64,000 nt of DNA from Atherinomorus stipes. Lineage: Eukaryota > Chordata > Actinopteri > Atheriniformes > Atherinidae. Shown here piece by piece: positions 46,866-58,045 of this stretch (positions are counted from its first letter, which is position 1; every line of letters begins with the position of its first letter). The notes beneath the pieces were generated by a model. It was not told where the DNA came from. It saw only the letters and a list, made by a program, of their open reading frames with translations, and did not search any database. The stretch spans positions 1 through 64,000 of the forward strand of contig JALJCO010003454.1 in assembly GCA_023101725.1 (NCBI GenBank), given 5' to 3'. The position numbers were made by a program, and so were the translations under genes.

Positions 46866-49391
46866 ACCAAGAAAAAAAAAAAAACTTTGACTGATAATTT
46901 AGAAAACAAGACTAAAGAGAACAAAAATCGCTCTACAACAATATAATTTCCCTTCAGGGAATCCGTCAAAACAGCCATGTCTGAGAATCTGTGTGAAGAT
47001 GTTGGTGTTTGTTTATTTGGTCACAGATGCTGAGAAGGAATTGAGACAGTTGAATGAGGGCAAGTGAATCCCTTCAAACAGCTCAGTTTTACAAGACAAC
47101 TCAAATAGTTTAAAATAAAACATGAAATGCATTTAAATGTACAACAAAACATAACTAAAAACAAAGACAAAGAAACAGATAAAAGTTCTCAGTATCTGCA
47201 GACCTGCAGGACAGACTCTGATCAAAGATACCTGGATGCCTTCAGACAAAACAGGGGATCTGATCTTAAACCATTTATGTTTAAGAAACCAACAGCTGTT
47301 TTTATTTATTTATTTATTTATTATCAAGTTTTTGACGAACAAGAAGCCATTATAGAGATCTCAGAGTTGGAATGAACTAGACTGGAGTCATTAGGATGTA
47401 TTGCTGCCCTTAACAAAGCAACATGGGATACGTTCGCATCTCCCAACGTCCGGCTGTGACAACAAACAAATGTACCCGTAATATGCTTTCTGGGCTGTGC
47501 GCAGTACTGATGGAAGAAAGATATTAGAGGTGACAATTTATCTTTAGAGCCACACCTTACATACCAACACAACAGTGGCTCTATAAATAAACTCATCATT
47601 GTTACAGCCGTCGTTAGAGTCTCAGAATCTCAAGACGACAGCTAAAGTTTCCACAAAGTCACCGGGTTTGCTGCACAATCAAATTGACATTACAGACAGC
47701 ATTCCTTCACAAATCTGACAGACTGACAGCAGTCATGTTGTAAATCACCTGGAAAATACACGCAGACACACACCATAAATCTGCACAGGTGCTGAGCAGG
47801 ATAATGGGAGGAGGGAGTGGAGAGGGGTGGGGGCTTTAAGTTTAAGCCATAATTATGGTCTTTGTGTTATTTTTAGAGCTGCAGTCAGAGTGCTAGCATG
47901 TAGAACAAAAACAAAAACAGAAACCTATGCAGCACTTAAGCCACAGACAAATATGCACTTCTTACCATCAGTCCAAACCCACATGAGTAATGTCCAACCT
48001 GATTCACCAGCTCGACACTCTGAGCTTAAACGCCAAATTCAAGACTAATAAAGCAGGGAAATCTAAATCTGTGCTGTTTTTGACTGTGGAGGGAACCCCC
48101 ACTGTCTGGTGATCCCTGTGCTATTGATATGTGTCATAACAACATCTTAGAAGAACCAGTTTTTCAATAGTGCCTACACACACAGGCCCAACCTCTACTG
48201 CTGAAAACACACGCGATGGCATACTCTCAGCAATGACTCACACCTATTACCTGACACTATTAAGCGTTGTGAAACACAAGCTGGGTTACCCTCAGTCACA
48301 CACTGTCAGTCACAGTTTCCTCATATTTCCAACTAATCCTTTTTTCAGACAAACATGGGCGAGCAGCTAAAGGCGCAAGTATGTTTGGACATGTTGAGTA
48401 AATGACCAGGCTGCTTGTGACAGATGATCTGTCATGCTCCCTACATACATAAACCATCAGTGCGCACACAAGCACTTACAATAACTCAGGCTAATGCGAT
48501 AAGATAGAAGATAGGGGCTGCGCTGCACCAGGTGAAGGGACAGCAGAGCTTCGGGTCAATGCCATTCACTAAACACGCACCTCCCACGATAAGAAAAGCC
48601 ACAAGAACGTACTTGTTATGTAAAATGCTATCTAAACACTGCATTAAGCAGAAAGGTGTCTGGTATTGTTAGTGTGAGCTCTCACCTGTCTTGAAAATTA
48701 AAACACACTTGACATTTGATGTGTGTGTGTAGGTGTAAGGAATGTATTTTTCCATCTAGTAAATCTTGAGCCGTTATGACGTTGCCCTGTGCTCGGAGGC
48801 CGGCATCTTTCTGGAGCAGCTCACAATATAAACCAGAAAGGATAAACAAGCGCAGGTCCTCTGTGCAGGAGCAGGGACTGGGAAACGAGAATTCACAGAT
48901 CACTAGTTTATCTCAAGTTTAAGAAACCCACCACTTGAGACCTCTGACCTCTTTTTCTTCAGGTTCATTTGTTTCTGTTTGGGTGTGATAAATGATCGCC
49001 ATGTTTTGGCATTGCTTTTGCTGTATTCTATCTTTTTCCCAATTCAAGTCAAGGACTTTTATTTATATCCATGTGTAAAGTGGCAAGATGTGAAGCAGAA
49101 ATGGACCTCAGATGTTTTAGATTTATCAAAGAAAAAAGGCTTGTGGCAAGGAAATAAGCATTCCTTCAGAGAATATATGCAATGAAGTTATAGGTCAGAA
49201 GATGTCAAGTACACTGCAACAGTTAAAAACAGTTAAAAAAAATCATGGCAACTTGCAATTTTATGATTTATAAGGGCAACTCCTGCTCAAATCACCTCCA
49301 CTTGCAGACTACTGGTGCCAAGTATTCTGCAAGTATTCTCCCACAATTTTGGGATCTATATAATAGGGTGTAAAAATTCTTTATATACATA
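46866..49391. other. Unassigned stretch
   Basis: 2.5 kb with no recognised gene. An ATTT tetranucleotide repeat at about 47301-47324 and a T-poor, A/C-rich area around 47900-48300. Confidence 0.45.
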
Positions 49392-49554
49392 TGTGGCAAA
49401 ATACACAACAGAGGGCCCGAGTGGGATTTGATTCCCAGACTCCCAGGTGAAAGTCATGCATGCTGACCATTCAGCCAAAGAAACAACCCTGTGGCCAAGT
49501 AGCCAGGGCGCATGTTCATTCAGAGGCATAGTGACAGGACCCCACACTGTCGCA
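49392..49554 (-). mobile_element. tRNA-like TGTGRCAG element, copy 2
   Basis: Plus-strand ends TGTGGCAAA and CTGTCGCA. On the minus strand the body reads gtgtggggtcctgtcactat, ccctggctacttggccacag, the A-box-like ctttggctgaatggtcagca, tgactttcacctgggagtct and the B-box-like ctgggaatcaaatcccactc. About 163 bp. The flanks (cata / tgta) no longer show an exact 4-bp repeat. It lies just left of a Tc1-type element. Confidence 0.72.
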
Positions 49555-49692
49555 TGTATATATACATACATGCAATACAGAATTTAAACTTCTGTATTGT
49601 TTGATATTCGATACACAGTTCTCATGGATTGGTACACACCTGTATTGAACGGTTTAATAGGAATACATGTACTGTTGTACCCCTAACATATA

Positions 49693-50194
49693 TGCAGTTG
49701 TGCTTGAAAGTTTACATACCCTCATTAAAGAAAAGGCTAAATTCATGTTAGTGATTCAAATAACACAAAACTGAAAAAATCATAATAAATGAGAATTTTA
49801 CTAAATTATGTTTTAGTAAAACAAAATATTCATCTTGAATTTTTGTTTAAAAAAATTCAAAAAGAAAAAACAACAACAAGCAAAACTGTCCCAGACAAGT
49901 TAAAGCACCTTCCTCAGTCTGTCAACAGGTGTAGAAGTCTTTTTGATCATTCGAGAAAACACCTGCTAGCAGCGATTGCCTCAACAGGGTTGCTCAACAA
50001 AATTTTAGCTTCAGAGCCCCATCATGCTTGTTTGTTTTTAATATTTCTGTTGACCCGCAAAACAAAATCAATGTCATGGAATTCATATGATTTTTATTCT
50101 ATTGTTACTTTTGTCAATTTCAACTTATTTCACTGGCAGATGATTTTTTTCTGTCTTTAATGGGAAGGTATGCAAACTTTCAAGCACAACTGTA
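49693..50194. mobile_element. Tc1-type nonautonomous element, copy 2
   Basis: Ends CAGTTGTGCTTGAAAGTTTA and (right, read inward) CAGTTGTGCTTGAAAGTTTG, with TA on the right and TG on the left. Clearly the same family as 3651-4231 and close to it at both ends, shorter by about 80 bp. The interior contains gtcaacaggtgtagaagtct and gagccccatcatgcttgttt, also present in 9685-10228. The 123-codon ORF across it is not a transposase. Confidence 0.85.
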
Positions 50195-51413
50195 TGTATA
50201 TAAACTTATACAGTAATCTGTAATCCTACATAATAAGAATCCCAAACAATAAAAATGATTCACTAATTAACCTTTTATAACCTGAGTTCCTCCAACTTGT
50301 GCCAGATGGTGCCAAAATGGCCATTATTAAGATTATGCCTGAACTGCCTGGCAAGAGATCATTATAAGCTTCTGCAAGTATGCAGTTTAAAAGCAGAGGC
50401 CCAAGACACAGGACTCGTGGAGTGAAACTAATTATACTTGGTAAATATAACAAAAGGGGAAAAAAAAACAAAGTTTAATTGACTTGGTAATTTCAAACAA
50501 ACAGCAGTGAAACTGAACAATGAACTATATGAATCACTCAGTCCACAATGTTCAAATGAATTAATCTCAAACAACATATATTTGAAATGAGAGGATTAGG
50601 TAACATTCTTGCTTTCTTTTCCCAGATAGTTGTGAATCTGATTTCTTTGTTTACCTTATTATCTTAAAGAGAAAAAGAAAGATTCTATTTTTATGAAAGG
50701 AAAAGGACAGATGCCCAATTATTCGGGTTTAAATAATTTGTTTCATTCATTTTATTCAAGCAAAAAAGGGAATAAAATATGAAAGCAAGTCTGTTGAGGT
50801 AAATTTATTTATTTCAAGAACAATAAAAGATACCAAAAATCGTTGCTGATCTTGATTGCAATACTACTCTTAAACCTCTAAAAAGAGTAAAAAATCTTTC
50901 ATGTTTTGACTGAATGTCTGAGATAACAACACCAAGACCCAATCAGAGAACAATAAACAATCACAATCTTGTGAAGGAAAGTGAAGCAGATGCAGATCGC
51001 AGTGTCATCCAGAGTGGGACTGTTTCATTGCAAATCATGTATTTGTTCCATAAAATGCAGCCAATAACCTTTTCTGCTTAAATTTTCAGATTTTATCTGT
51101 TTGCTTAGCAACCAGTTCATCTAGCTAACATTACTTCTCTGTAAAATCAGGGATCTCCTGCTAAAAATATATATTTTTTAAAAAGCCCAAAATGTCCTTT
51201 CTATCCAAACCACAGTCAGCTAAAACCCCATCACCTGGAAAAGTTTCTGCAGAAGTCCACTGTCCTCAGGGATGTTTATCGCTGCACTGCTTCCAAGCTG
51301 GGAAACAGTGCAGTGATCATGAAGCTGCCGCTGCAGCAGGGTGCACAACTCAGTGAAAAGATTAAATATGCGTCAAATTCTAAATAAGACTATGACGAAG
51401 AAGTGGACAACCA
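50195..51413. other. Unassigned stretch
   Basis: No recognised gene or repeat. Confidence 0.45.
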
Positions 51414-51662
51414 CCCAGCCAGCACGTCCATGTGGGGCCCGTAAGGGTTCAATTTTGGCTGCATGTATGAGGGACCCAAATGGATTTGTCTACGGTTTCC
51501 ATGGTAGCCTGTAAGTGTTTGAATGGGCATGAGCTTGAACTGGGCATGAGCTTGAACTGGGCAAATTAGCAGATCTCATCGTTTAAGTTACATGGGTCCC
51601 AAACTGTATGTAAGGCCCCAAAATGTTACCCTTATGGGCCCCACATGGACGTGCTGGCTGGG
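51414..51662. mobile_element. Palindromic element with CCCAGCCAGCACGTCCATGT ends
   Basis: A perfect 27-bp inverted terminal repeat, 51414-51440 against 51636-51662, encloses 195 bp. The next layer (gtaaggg / cccttac-like, gggacccaaa / tttgggac-type words near 51471 and 51594) also pairs loosely. A 17-bp direct duplication (gggcatgagcttgaact) sits in the centre at 51525-51558. A possible 2-bp CA target duplication flanks it. I do not assign a superfamily. Confidence 0.82.
51525..51558. repeat. 17-bp direct duplication
   Basis: Two identical tandem copies of gggcatgagcttgaact in the centre of the palindromic element. Confidence 0.93.
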
Positions 51663-54600
51663 CACTGCTGTACTGCTGTAAAAAGATGGCTGGTTCCCCT
51701 AAAATGGCAGATTAATCCCTCAATTCTGTGCATTGATGACATTAGTGCTCATTCTCTATAAACCCAAGCTTGAGACATAATATACCATAAAATCCTCTCT
51801 TCTGTACTTTCACTTTTGTGTTTGACTTTTTCATGACTTATAACTTTTCTTCTTTAATTTAACCTGCAGATTTTGAAGATCAAATGTTAGAAAATACATG
51901 GTTAATGGCTCCATCTTTCAGTTGTGTTATGGGGATTCTACCCTGCATAAATCAATCCCATGAATTCTTGCCAAAGATTGTTAGGAATAATTTTGCAGAT
52001 GTGAGTAAATGAGCTGTAATGTGTTTTGTGGTGAAAGAGAGACAGCCGTACACTCTTCTTGTGCAAAAACTTTCACACAGCCACAACTTTTTTCAAGAGG
52101 AGTGGGAGAAAAAAACGAGAATTAAGTGTTACAGCCTGCAAAAATCTGACTGATCAACATTATGCATTAGCAAACGTGATCTTCATACCAAATGAAGCAG
52201 CTAATTCACACAAAATCATGAGCTGCAAGTTATCAGTGACAAAGTTTTCCATCATGAAACTGGATTTTCCAACTATCCTGTATGAAATTTTACCAATAAC
52301 GTCCGCCCACAACAGCCCCACACTGTTATTTAGAGCTGGTTGTTTATGAATAATCAGTGTCTTGAACCAACTGTCAAGCTCCAATAAGAGGATAGCATTA
52401 ATGCTGCTGCAGCACCACTGATCTCAGAACTGGAGAGTTTTTCATCACAAGGACAAAGAACAAAGAACAGCACAGAGGGATATTCTTAGATGAGTTTCTG
52501 TGCCATGCCATCATAGAGATGGATGCTGGGCAGAAAGCAGGAAACTCATTCCTGCTAGTTTGGTAGAGCCAAGCTTCTAAGCCGAGGTTTGTTAAGGTAA
52601 TGTTTATCTTTATTGTGGAAACAGTTAGTCATTAACAAATGGTGTTCAACATACCATTTATAGAAATGCTTATCCCCAGACAACAAAACATTTAACTGCT
52701 AAATTTGTGCCTCAAAATGAAAACTACGATGCTGATTAGTTAAGGGTTTTGTCTTGTATTTATACAGAACATAATGACTTGTATCTGAAGAGTTGCATGC
52801 ATGCAGATATTTTCCTTTCAATAAACACGGGCCTTTTACATAACACATGGATGTTTGGCCATGCTTACTTGGGAGCATCTAATCAGTCATCAAGTGACTG
52901 AACAATTCCAATTACAAGAAGTTTAAAGGTGTTTAAAGGAGTGCAGCGCAAGTTCCAGCTTTTGCCCCCTCTGGCAACAAGTGGAAGTGACACTTATGTT
53001 GTGCACACGCATGAGCTTCGACTGCGTTGGTCTCTAATTTAACCCACATTACACTCAGTCTGAGCCCAGAGTTAGATGATGTCATGATGATAGAGTCATG
53101 ATGTCTACTGAAGTAATAAAGTTAGAACTCTACAAGTTGTTTACTGTTTAATCGTTGAGTAAAATGACGGACTGTATGCTAACAGTAACAACAAGCTAAC
53201 GCTGGCTTGAAGTTCAAATATCTAAATTCACAGGGTGAGACCACGATTACCTTATAAAATTACCACATCAACTATGTCTTCCCCAGGAACAGTCATATGG
53301 CTGTCATGTTGCTACATTTACATGCTAAAAACTTAGCATTGCAGTATTATGCATCCTTATTTCTGTCATTCATCACATTTACCTTGTTAGTGAGAAGAAA
53401 GCCAATTGTGGGTCCCGTTTTATTCCCATTTTATACCGGTCAGACTCCAGTTTGGTTCTCTTTGTCTCACAAGACAAAAGTTTTCCTCTTTGTCTTACTG
53501 GAGTCTAAGTTGGGGTTTGAGAGGCACCTGCTGTCCATCTTTTAGCAGCAGTTAGTGTTGCCTCAACATGCGCAGACCTGTGGTGGGAGAATATGACACT
53601 GGTACAGCCAGATGAACGAGAATGCGCAGCTCGTCTCCCCCACAAGCGCCATCTTGAGGCTTCGTACCCAAAACTCTCGCATTCAGAAACAGTATTAGAG
53701 ACCACCGCAGTGAAGAAAGATCAGCTCATTCTACACATCTGGCAGTTGTAAGAGCATGAGGAAGAAAGAAAAGAATAGTATTTAACATTTAAACTTGGGC
53801 AATGTACCTTGAAGGTAAATTTAAGTAAATAAAAGTAAATGTCCAAGGTATCTTGAATTCTGCTCAGGAGAAAATAGAGCTGGAGGACTGATGCTTTTGT
53901 TTGTCTGCGCGTGAGAGAGCCGATTGTTGAAGATGTCTCAGCTGCATTTTGTTTGCTGTTAGAATCCTGCTCTGTATCTCCGTTGTCTTTCCTTTCTTGG
54001 TGTAACAACAATAATTTGTGTCTGCATACTTGAGGGGGGAAAAGGGTCACATTCTCATGGCTTCAGCAGAAGTTTCAGCCTTTTGCTGAGACGCAGGGAG
54101 TTAGTTCCTGAAATAGGAAGATCCAGGGCAATGATTGCAGCAGCAGGCCTCTCAACAAGCGCTCCATTCCCGCTCTCACACATGGACCACCTGGGTGATC
54201 TGTTTATGGAAGCCATCCCAGCTTCTGGCCCAGAGCACATTCGAGCCATTCATGCCTCTTTTGTTTAAAGAAAGTCAATTTATAAAGTCTACTGCACAAG
54301 CAGTATGCAGATTAGAAACAGAGTGACTTGTCCAATCAGCAAAATGCTTTCAATGTGGACATAAGGCAGCTCAGTTCTACATCATAACCACCAAAACATT
54401 AAGAGCTTATTTCACTGTTTTGGATTGACGTGAATCCTTTAGTGGATTACTTATTACAGAGAACTTTTAAATCTCTATAAGTCTTATAAAATTATTCCAT
54501 CCTTCAGTGGGGACATTGTGTAAACTTTGGTTTAAAAAAAAAAGAGGTAGGAGGAGCCTGTATGCGTTTCGTGCGAGGGCAAAGTGTTTCCACGGGTTAA

Positions 54601-56147
54601 TTTGAAGGGAGCAGCTCCGACTGTTATCATGCACTGCAGAGCACTTTGTTTTGCTCCTGCTGTGAAAAGTGTTTTTGAGCTAACCCAAACACGGTCTATA
54701 GTAACAGTGATATAATCTACCTGAGTACACGGGGCCCACCTGCAGGGCTCTGACACAGCGAGAGAGATGTTTTACCTTGTCTGCACGAATAGACCCGGAG
54801 CAAAGGAGGGAGTGGGGTGAGGTGTGGAGGTGGGTAAGGAAAGACATGGAGAGGAGGAGGGAGGCGGGACGGAGGGTTTTACAAGCTAACACGCATGATG
54901 CTGTTTGGGCAGGTTGAGCCTGCAGACTCGCTGACTTTTCATCAGCTAGTTTTTCTTTCCCTTAACGGCCACACTATAATTAATCAGATGTCTGGGTTGG
55001 ATAGGCACGCAAGGGCTGGGTTCAAGACCTTTTGTTTGGATGGATGCCTAATCAGGTGTGTTTCGTCTGTTTTCTCACAGGGAAAGTTCAATTAGAGTGA
55101 AGTGGCAGAGACACATCTCCTGGCATGACAAAGTGCAGCAATTATGGTTTTCTCATTTTCCTCTTTTTAGCACGATTGGAGATCGTTTGGCTTACGCAGA
55201 GCAGAGCCGTAAACAGCACAGATTTCTATTTATACCTCTTCTAACCCGTCAGTGAACTGTTCATTTTATCATCCCTGCACTGAAGCTGTTATGTCGATTC
55301 TGACTGCAGCCCAGGTGCAAATCATTTAATCCAAAAGCTTCTTGTGAAGTTTTTGAACAGTCTTAAAAAGTCATTAAAATCTTTTTACTTTTTTTTTACT
55401 TTATTTTTTTTAACTTTTCAATGCACAGAATCCTCATTTCAGGCACTTACATGTAAATGGGTGACTAATTGAAAAAAACTGTGTCAAGGACAAGTGCGGA
55501 CTTTCCCTTTATCAGTTGAAACATCTGGAGTTGACTCCAGTTTGGCTACTGCCATGACTTTACAGTATGCATCAAACAGACAGCAGGAATATCTTAGCTG
55601 GCCAAATGAGCAGTTTTTCTGACTAAGAAAAATATAAGAAATGATGCACTTGGCAACATAAAGTGCCTGGACATTCACAAAATGCTGAAGAAAAAGGCTT
55701 TTGACAACATCCAGCCAAGTATATCATTACCCAAGGCTACTTCGCCACAGATGAAATGTATAGTTTAACATGGGCTGCAGACCCGTCACAAGCCTGGAAA
55801 AAACAAACTGAACCAAAAAATCCCAGAAATGAAAACAAAGATCAGACTCTGCATAAACCATCTGGAAAAAAAAACAGAAATTCTAAAACAGTGTTAGAAA
55901 GATGAAAGTAAGATTAATTTGGACCAGAACGGGGAGAAGTAGTAAGCATAATAAGCTACAACATGTGGAGACGGTGTGATGCTCATTTGCTGTTTAATGA
56001 TGAAAAATAAAAGAACCAAGGGACAATGACCCAAGTAATTCTGTGAAAGGAGTCCGGTAGATTTTGAAGAAGTAAATCTCCAGATTTAATCACTGTGAAG
56101 CAGCATCTCACTTTCAGAAGACAAGAAAATACAGAAAGATCCACAAA
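51663..56147. other. Repeat-poor stretch
   Basis: 4.5 kb without a confident feature. At 52937 TTTAAAGGAGTGCAGCG resembles one end of the TTAA-type elements, but no partner was found. The region 53500-54300 is somewhat GC-richer. Confidence 0.45.
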
Positions 56148-56370
56148 TACCATACGATACAATATTGTACGATACGATACTGTACGATATGATACAGTAC
56201 GATATGATACAGTACGATGTGATGCGATACGATGTGATGCGATACGATACAATACAATAAGATGCGATATGATACGGTACGATACGATGCTTTGCGATGC
56301 GATACAGTGTGATACAATATGATACAGTGCGATAGGGTACAGAATGATTCAGTACTACACAATACATAAG
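56148..56370. repeat. GATAC-type pentanucleotide satellite with higher-order units
   Basis: About 220 bp of degenerate five-base units (gatac, gatgc, gatat, gtacg variants) arranged in larger 15-20 bp blocks such as gtacgatatgataca. Because 5-mers give 15-nt reading periods, long open frames with Y-R-T-V-S and S-Y-R-I-type peptides exist on both strands. These are translation artefacts of the repeat. Confidence 0.93.
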
Positions 56371-56423
56371 TATCTTGTATTTCCACTGTTATCATGCTCT
56401 GTGCCCATGACCACCCATTCCAG

Positions 56424-56905
56424 TTAAAGGGACTTGAGGCAAGATTAAGAAACGAAACTCACGACTGCCGCGACTGGCGCTTCAGGTAACTGCAGCCATG
56501 AGCCAAGCCGTCACGGGAGCACAAACTGAAGCTATAATGTTGTTTACTACACTTTTTCTTCGTAGTTACACTTTTTAGTGTCTTTCAGTTGATCTGGATC
56601 GTTTTCTGACAGCAGAGGAATCCATAACTATCGCTTACAGTATTTGAATTTACCGCAACTGTCTTCTTCCTGCATTAAAACTGCGGATGTAGCGTCATTT
56701 GACGTCACGTCCGCAGGGCAGCGCGGGAAATTCGGACACCGAATTGCAGCGCATTTTGCAGCACACAGCCTGTTCAAGGCAACAGAGAGAAACGTGGGTG
56801 TAAACGTTATTTTTGGTATTTAGCGCTTCATCACCCATTAGTATTAAAAAAAATGGACATGCATGTTTGGGTTTTTTTTTTAATTCCTGCCTCTAGTCCC
56901 TTTAA
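56424..56905. mobile_element. TTAA-flanked element (AGGGACTTGAGGCA ends)
   Basis: TTAA at 56424-56427 and 56902-56905 brackets AGGGACTTGAGGCAAGA and (right, read inward) AGGGACTAGAGGCAGGA. The interior has CpG-rich segments (gtcatttgacgtcacgtccg). 482 bp, nonautonomous. It lies 54 bp after the GATAC satellite. Confidence 0.88.
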
Positions 56906-57748
56906 CAACAAGCAGGTGCTCCAGTTTCTGCTTCTAAACTATTTTCATCCTCTCCAACCATCCACCTGGTCGTCCCATTGACTAAACCTGTTTCTCTGGT
57001 ATGCAGGGGGAGGTAAAGAGTCTCACAGTGCTGTGAGTACATTTGCTGGTCGGATCTGTTTCCAAATTAAACAAGAGAGTTGAGGGAATAACTTAGCCTC
57101 AAACAGCTGAACATGGAAACTTAAGATGCAGGTTCATCTAAAGCATTTGCATTCAGCCCAAATGACGATGAGGTGTTATTTCATAGACCTTTTCCCTGTA
57201 ACAATTATCCATTAAATCTACAACACCTACAAGAACAATACTCTTATGCAAGCCAGTGAAAACAGACACAATTTTCTGTTTGGAGAATTTTATTTATTAC
57301 ACAAGTTACATGATAAACTTCTAAATTCTTCTACTACTATTTAAAAAATCTTGAGCATAACATTAGACTGTAAGAATAAAAATAACATGTAACTGTATCA
57401 AAATTTTTTAAATTTAGATTACAGGTAATTGAGAGATAATTTCATTAAAGTGGGTTTGTAAGGAGAAACAGTCAAGCTTCAGTGCTTGACACTGAGAAGT
57501 AGGAATACAAGCATAGCAAGTAAAAACCTGAATGTGAGACAGAGACAGAAACCCATGCTCTGATATAATTTGGTAGTTTGTTGTGACTAGCTTGGATTTC
57601 ACTGCATAATATGTAATGAAATTTATCATGACAGAATTAACTACTTTGGTCCAACTTAAAATCGATTCCAAGATGATTGTGTCTACTTTCCCAGCCTATT
57701 CTCATAAAAAGTCACAGCCATTGCACACTTAATTATGTTATTAGCATG
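56906..57748. other. Unassigned stretch
   Basis: No recognised gene or repeat. Confidence 0.45.
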
Positions 57749-57910
57749 TGTGGCAAGCTACACAACAAGGGCCCAGGCAGGATTTGATCCCCAGACTCCT
57801 GGGTGAAACTCAGGCATGCTTACCAGTCAGCCAAATGGTCATCTCTGTGAGAAAGTAGCCAGGGTACATGATCAGATGGGGGCATAGTGACAGGACCCAA
57901 CACTGTCACA
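57749..57910 (-). mobile_element. tRNA-like TGTGRCAG element, copy 3
   Basis: TGTGGCAAG at 57749-57757 and CTGTCACA at 57903-57910, with CATG immediately outside both ends (57745-57748, 57911-57914), an exact 4-bp duplication. The minus strand carries the same tRNA-like core (catttggctgactggtaagc, gagtttcacccaggagtctg, gggatcaaatcctgcctggg). About 162 bp, the cleanest full-length copy. Confidence 0.8.
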
Positions 57911-57987
57911 CATGCATTTTTGTACTTGTACAGAACTACAAAGCCGAGTAGTAAAAATGAGCATGTGTGGGTTTTTATCTCTCTGTT

Positions 57988-58030
57988 GGCCCAGTGATGG
58001 ACTGGTGACCTGTCCAGAGGTCCCCTTGCC
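57988..58030 (-). mobile_element. Small LINE (L2/Maui-like) fragment
   Basis: ggcccagtgatggactggtg and acctgtccag match, in reverse, the ctggacaggtcaccagtctg block of the LINE 3' ends at 18 and 31.5 kb. About 40 bp only. Confidence 0.4.
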
Positions 58031-58045
58031 TTCGTAGATGATAGG

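Noticed and set aside
52937..53000. A further TTAA-type element starting TTTAAAGGAGTGCAGCG
   Set aside because: No matching inverted end within the next 2 kb.
56086..56395. Overlapping 75-93 codon ORFs on both strands
   Set aside because: They are produced by the five-base satellite and have repeat peptides only.
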